From: Nymphalis io
Lineage: Eukaryota > Arthropoda > Insecta > Lepidoptera > Nymphalidae
Assembly: GCF_905147045.1 (NCBI RefSeq)
Contig: NC_065917.1
Coordinates: 946,501-1,010,500, forward strand
Direction of reading: 5' to 3'
DNA length: 64,000 nucleotides
Numbering within the stretch: position 1 is the stretch's first letter; the number at the start of each line of letters is the position of its first letter. The notes beneath the pieces are model-generated. The model searched no databases. It saw only the letters and a list, made by a program, of their open reading frames with translations, and was not told the origin of the DNA. This document shows, in pieces, positions 63,381 through 64,000 of the stretch. A program made the position numbers and the translations under genes.

Positions 63381-63867
63381 GTAAGTCGACCGGTTAATAT
63401 TTAACTCGTAAACATAACAAGAGAAGAAATATCGCTGGTATTATAAACTATTCTTTATTTACAACTATTTTCCACCCGTGTTGTGAGGAGGGGGTTGGGT
63501 ATTGGGTATACGTACCCTCTGTCTTTTTCTGTACCTCCAGACAATGTGGGTGTAAATCTTCATGATGGTCAGTTAAATTGTTAAGCAGATGTTAACATTT
63601 ATAATATTAGTAAGCATGTCATAGTCTATCAGCCATGTTTCTTTATTGAATTATTTCATTTTATAATGTTCATATTTGTGAGTTTTGTATCATGAATATG
63701 AAAAGTCGTAATATATTTAGATATTTGTAGTAAATTATTGTCCCCGGGCTCGTATGTTGTGTTTATCGCTTCATATTCTTGATTAATTCGGACATACAAG
63801 AATTGAAGCTACCATTCAATGTAGTTGTGAAAAATTTCAATTTTATATAAATATTTTTGAGCAAGAA

Positions 63868-64000
63868 ATTTCCTCAAAAAGAGAGAGGAGGCCTTAGCCC
63901 AGCGGTGGGACATAAACAGGCTGTTACTGTTATTTATGAGCTTTCACGCGACTTCGTTCGTGCTGTTATTTGCAGTCCGCGTATATAAAGTCCAATTATT
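63868..64000. repeat. Duplicated segment, copy 2 (after U1-70K exon 4)
   Basis: Starts TTTCCTCAAAAAGAGAGAGG; the SINE-A tail and the GAGCTTTCACGCGACTTCGT block follow to the window end. Confidence 0.85.

Noticed and set aside
1..64000. CRISPR arrays, operons, riboswitches
   Set aside because: Eukaryotic DNA; no regularly spaced direct repeats were seen.

Overview
The window looks like nuclear DNA from a moth or butterfly (Lepidoptera). It is AT-rich, its genes are split by GT-AG introns, and about half of it is interspersed repeats. The main repeats are four SINE-like families (called A, B, C and D here), 3' ends of several LINEs, and one nearly complete Ty3/Gypsy element. The order assignment is inference from repeat types and protein similarity; the species cannot be named.

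Host genes are confined to the right half, all on the + strand. (1) A ULK3-type serine/threonine kinase gene (31912-47027) can be rebuilt from 13 exons as a 468-residue protein with every splice phase matching. (2) A gene at 57679-59509 encodes the C-terminal part of a small one-span membrane protein. Only 3 nt after its stop, in the same exon, lies a second complete 62-codon membrane-protein ORF, so the transcript looks dicistronic. (3) The first four coding exons of the U1 snRNP 70 kDa protein gene run from 60448 to 63380; the gene continues past the window edge.

The left 31 kb holds no confident host gene. It is a repeat field: SINEs of all four families, a broken PIF/Harbinger transposase (5885-6950) that still has its own intron, a Helitron helicase remnant (7827-8216), a 5'-truncated jockey-like LINE (23813-25136) with a 12-bp target duplication, and shorter LINE ends. 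One 79-codon ORF (3590-3829) may be a real small membrane protein.

In the kinase gene the introns are packed with nested repeats. A decayed LINE (33545-36825) and a second LINE end (40499-41245) both sit inside the tRNA-like head of a SINE-A copy. Intron 12 carries a SINE-B copy with two LINEs inside it. The 5' splice site of exon 11 appears to be supplied by the tail of an antisense SINE-A.

Between the kinase and membrane-protein genes, an LTR retrotransposon on the - strand (49640-54532, 440-bp LTRs, ACCC target duplication) has inserted into the 3' end of an older LINE. Its gag finger, primer site and target duplication length fit the CsRn1/Kabuki lineage.

A theme across the window is short fold-back (inverted) duplications at several unrelated places, which look like template-switch scars. 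All calls come from reading the sequence; no database search or transcript data was available.
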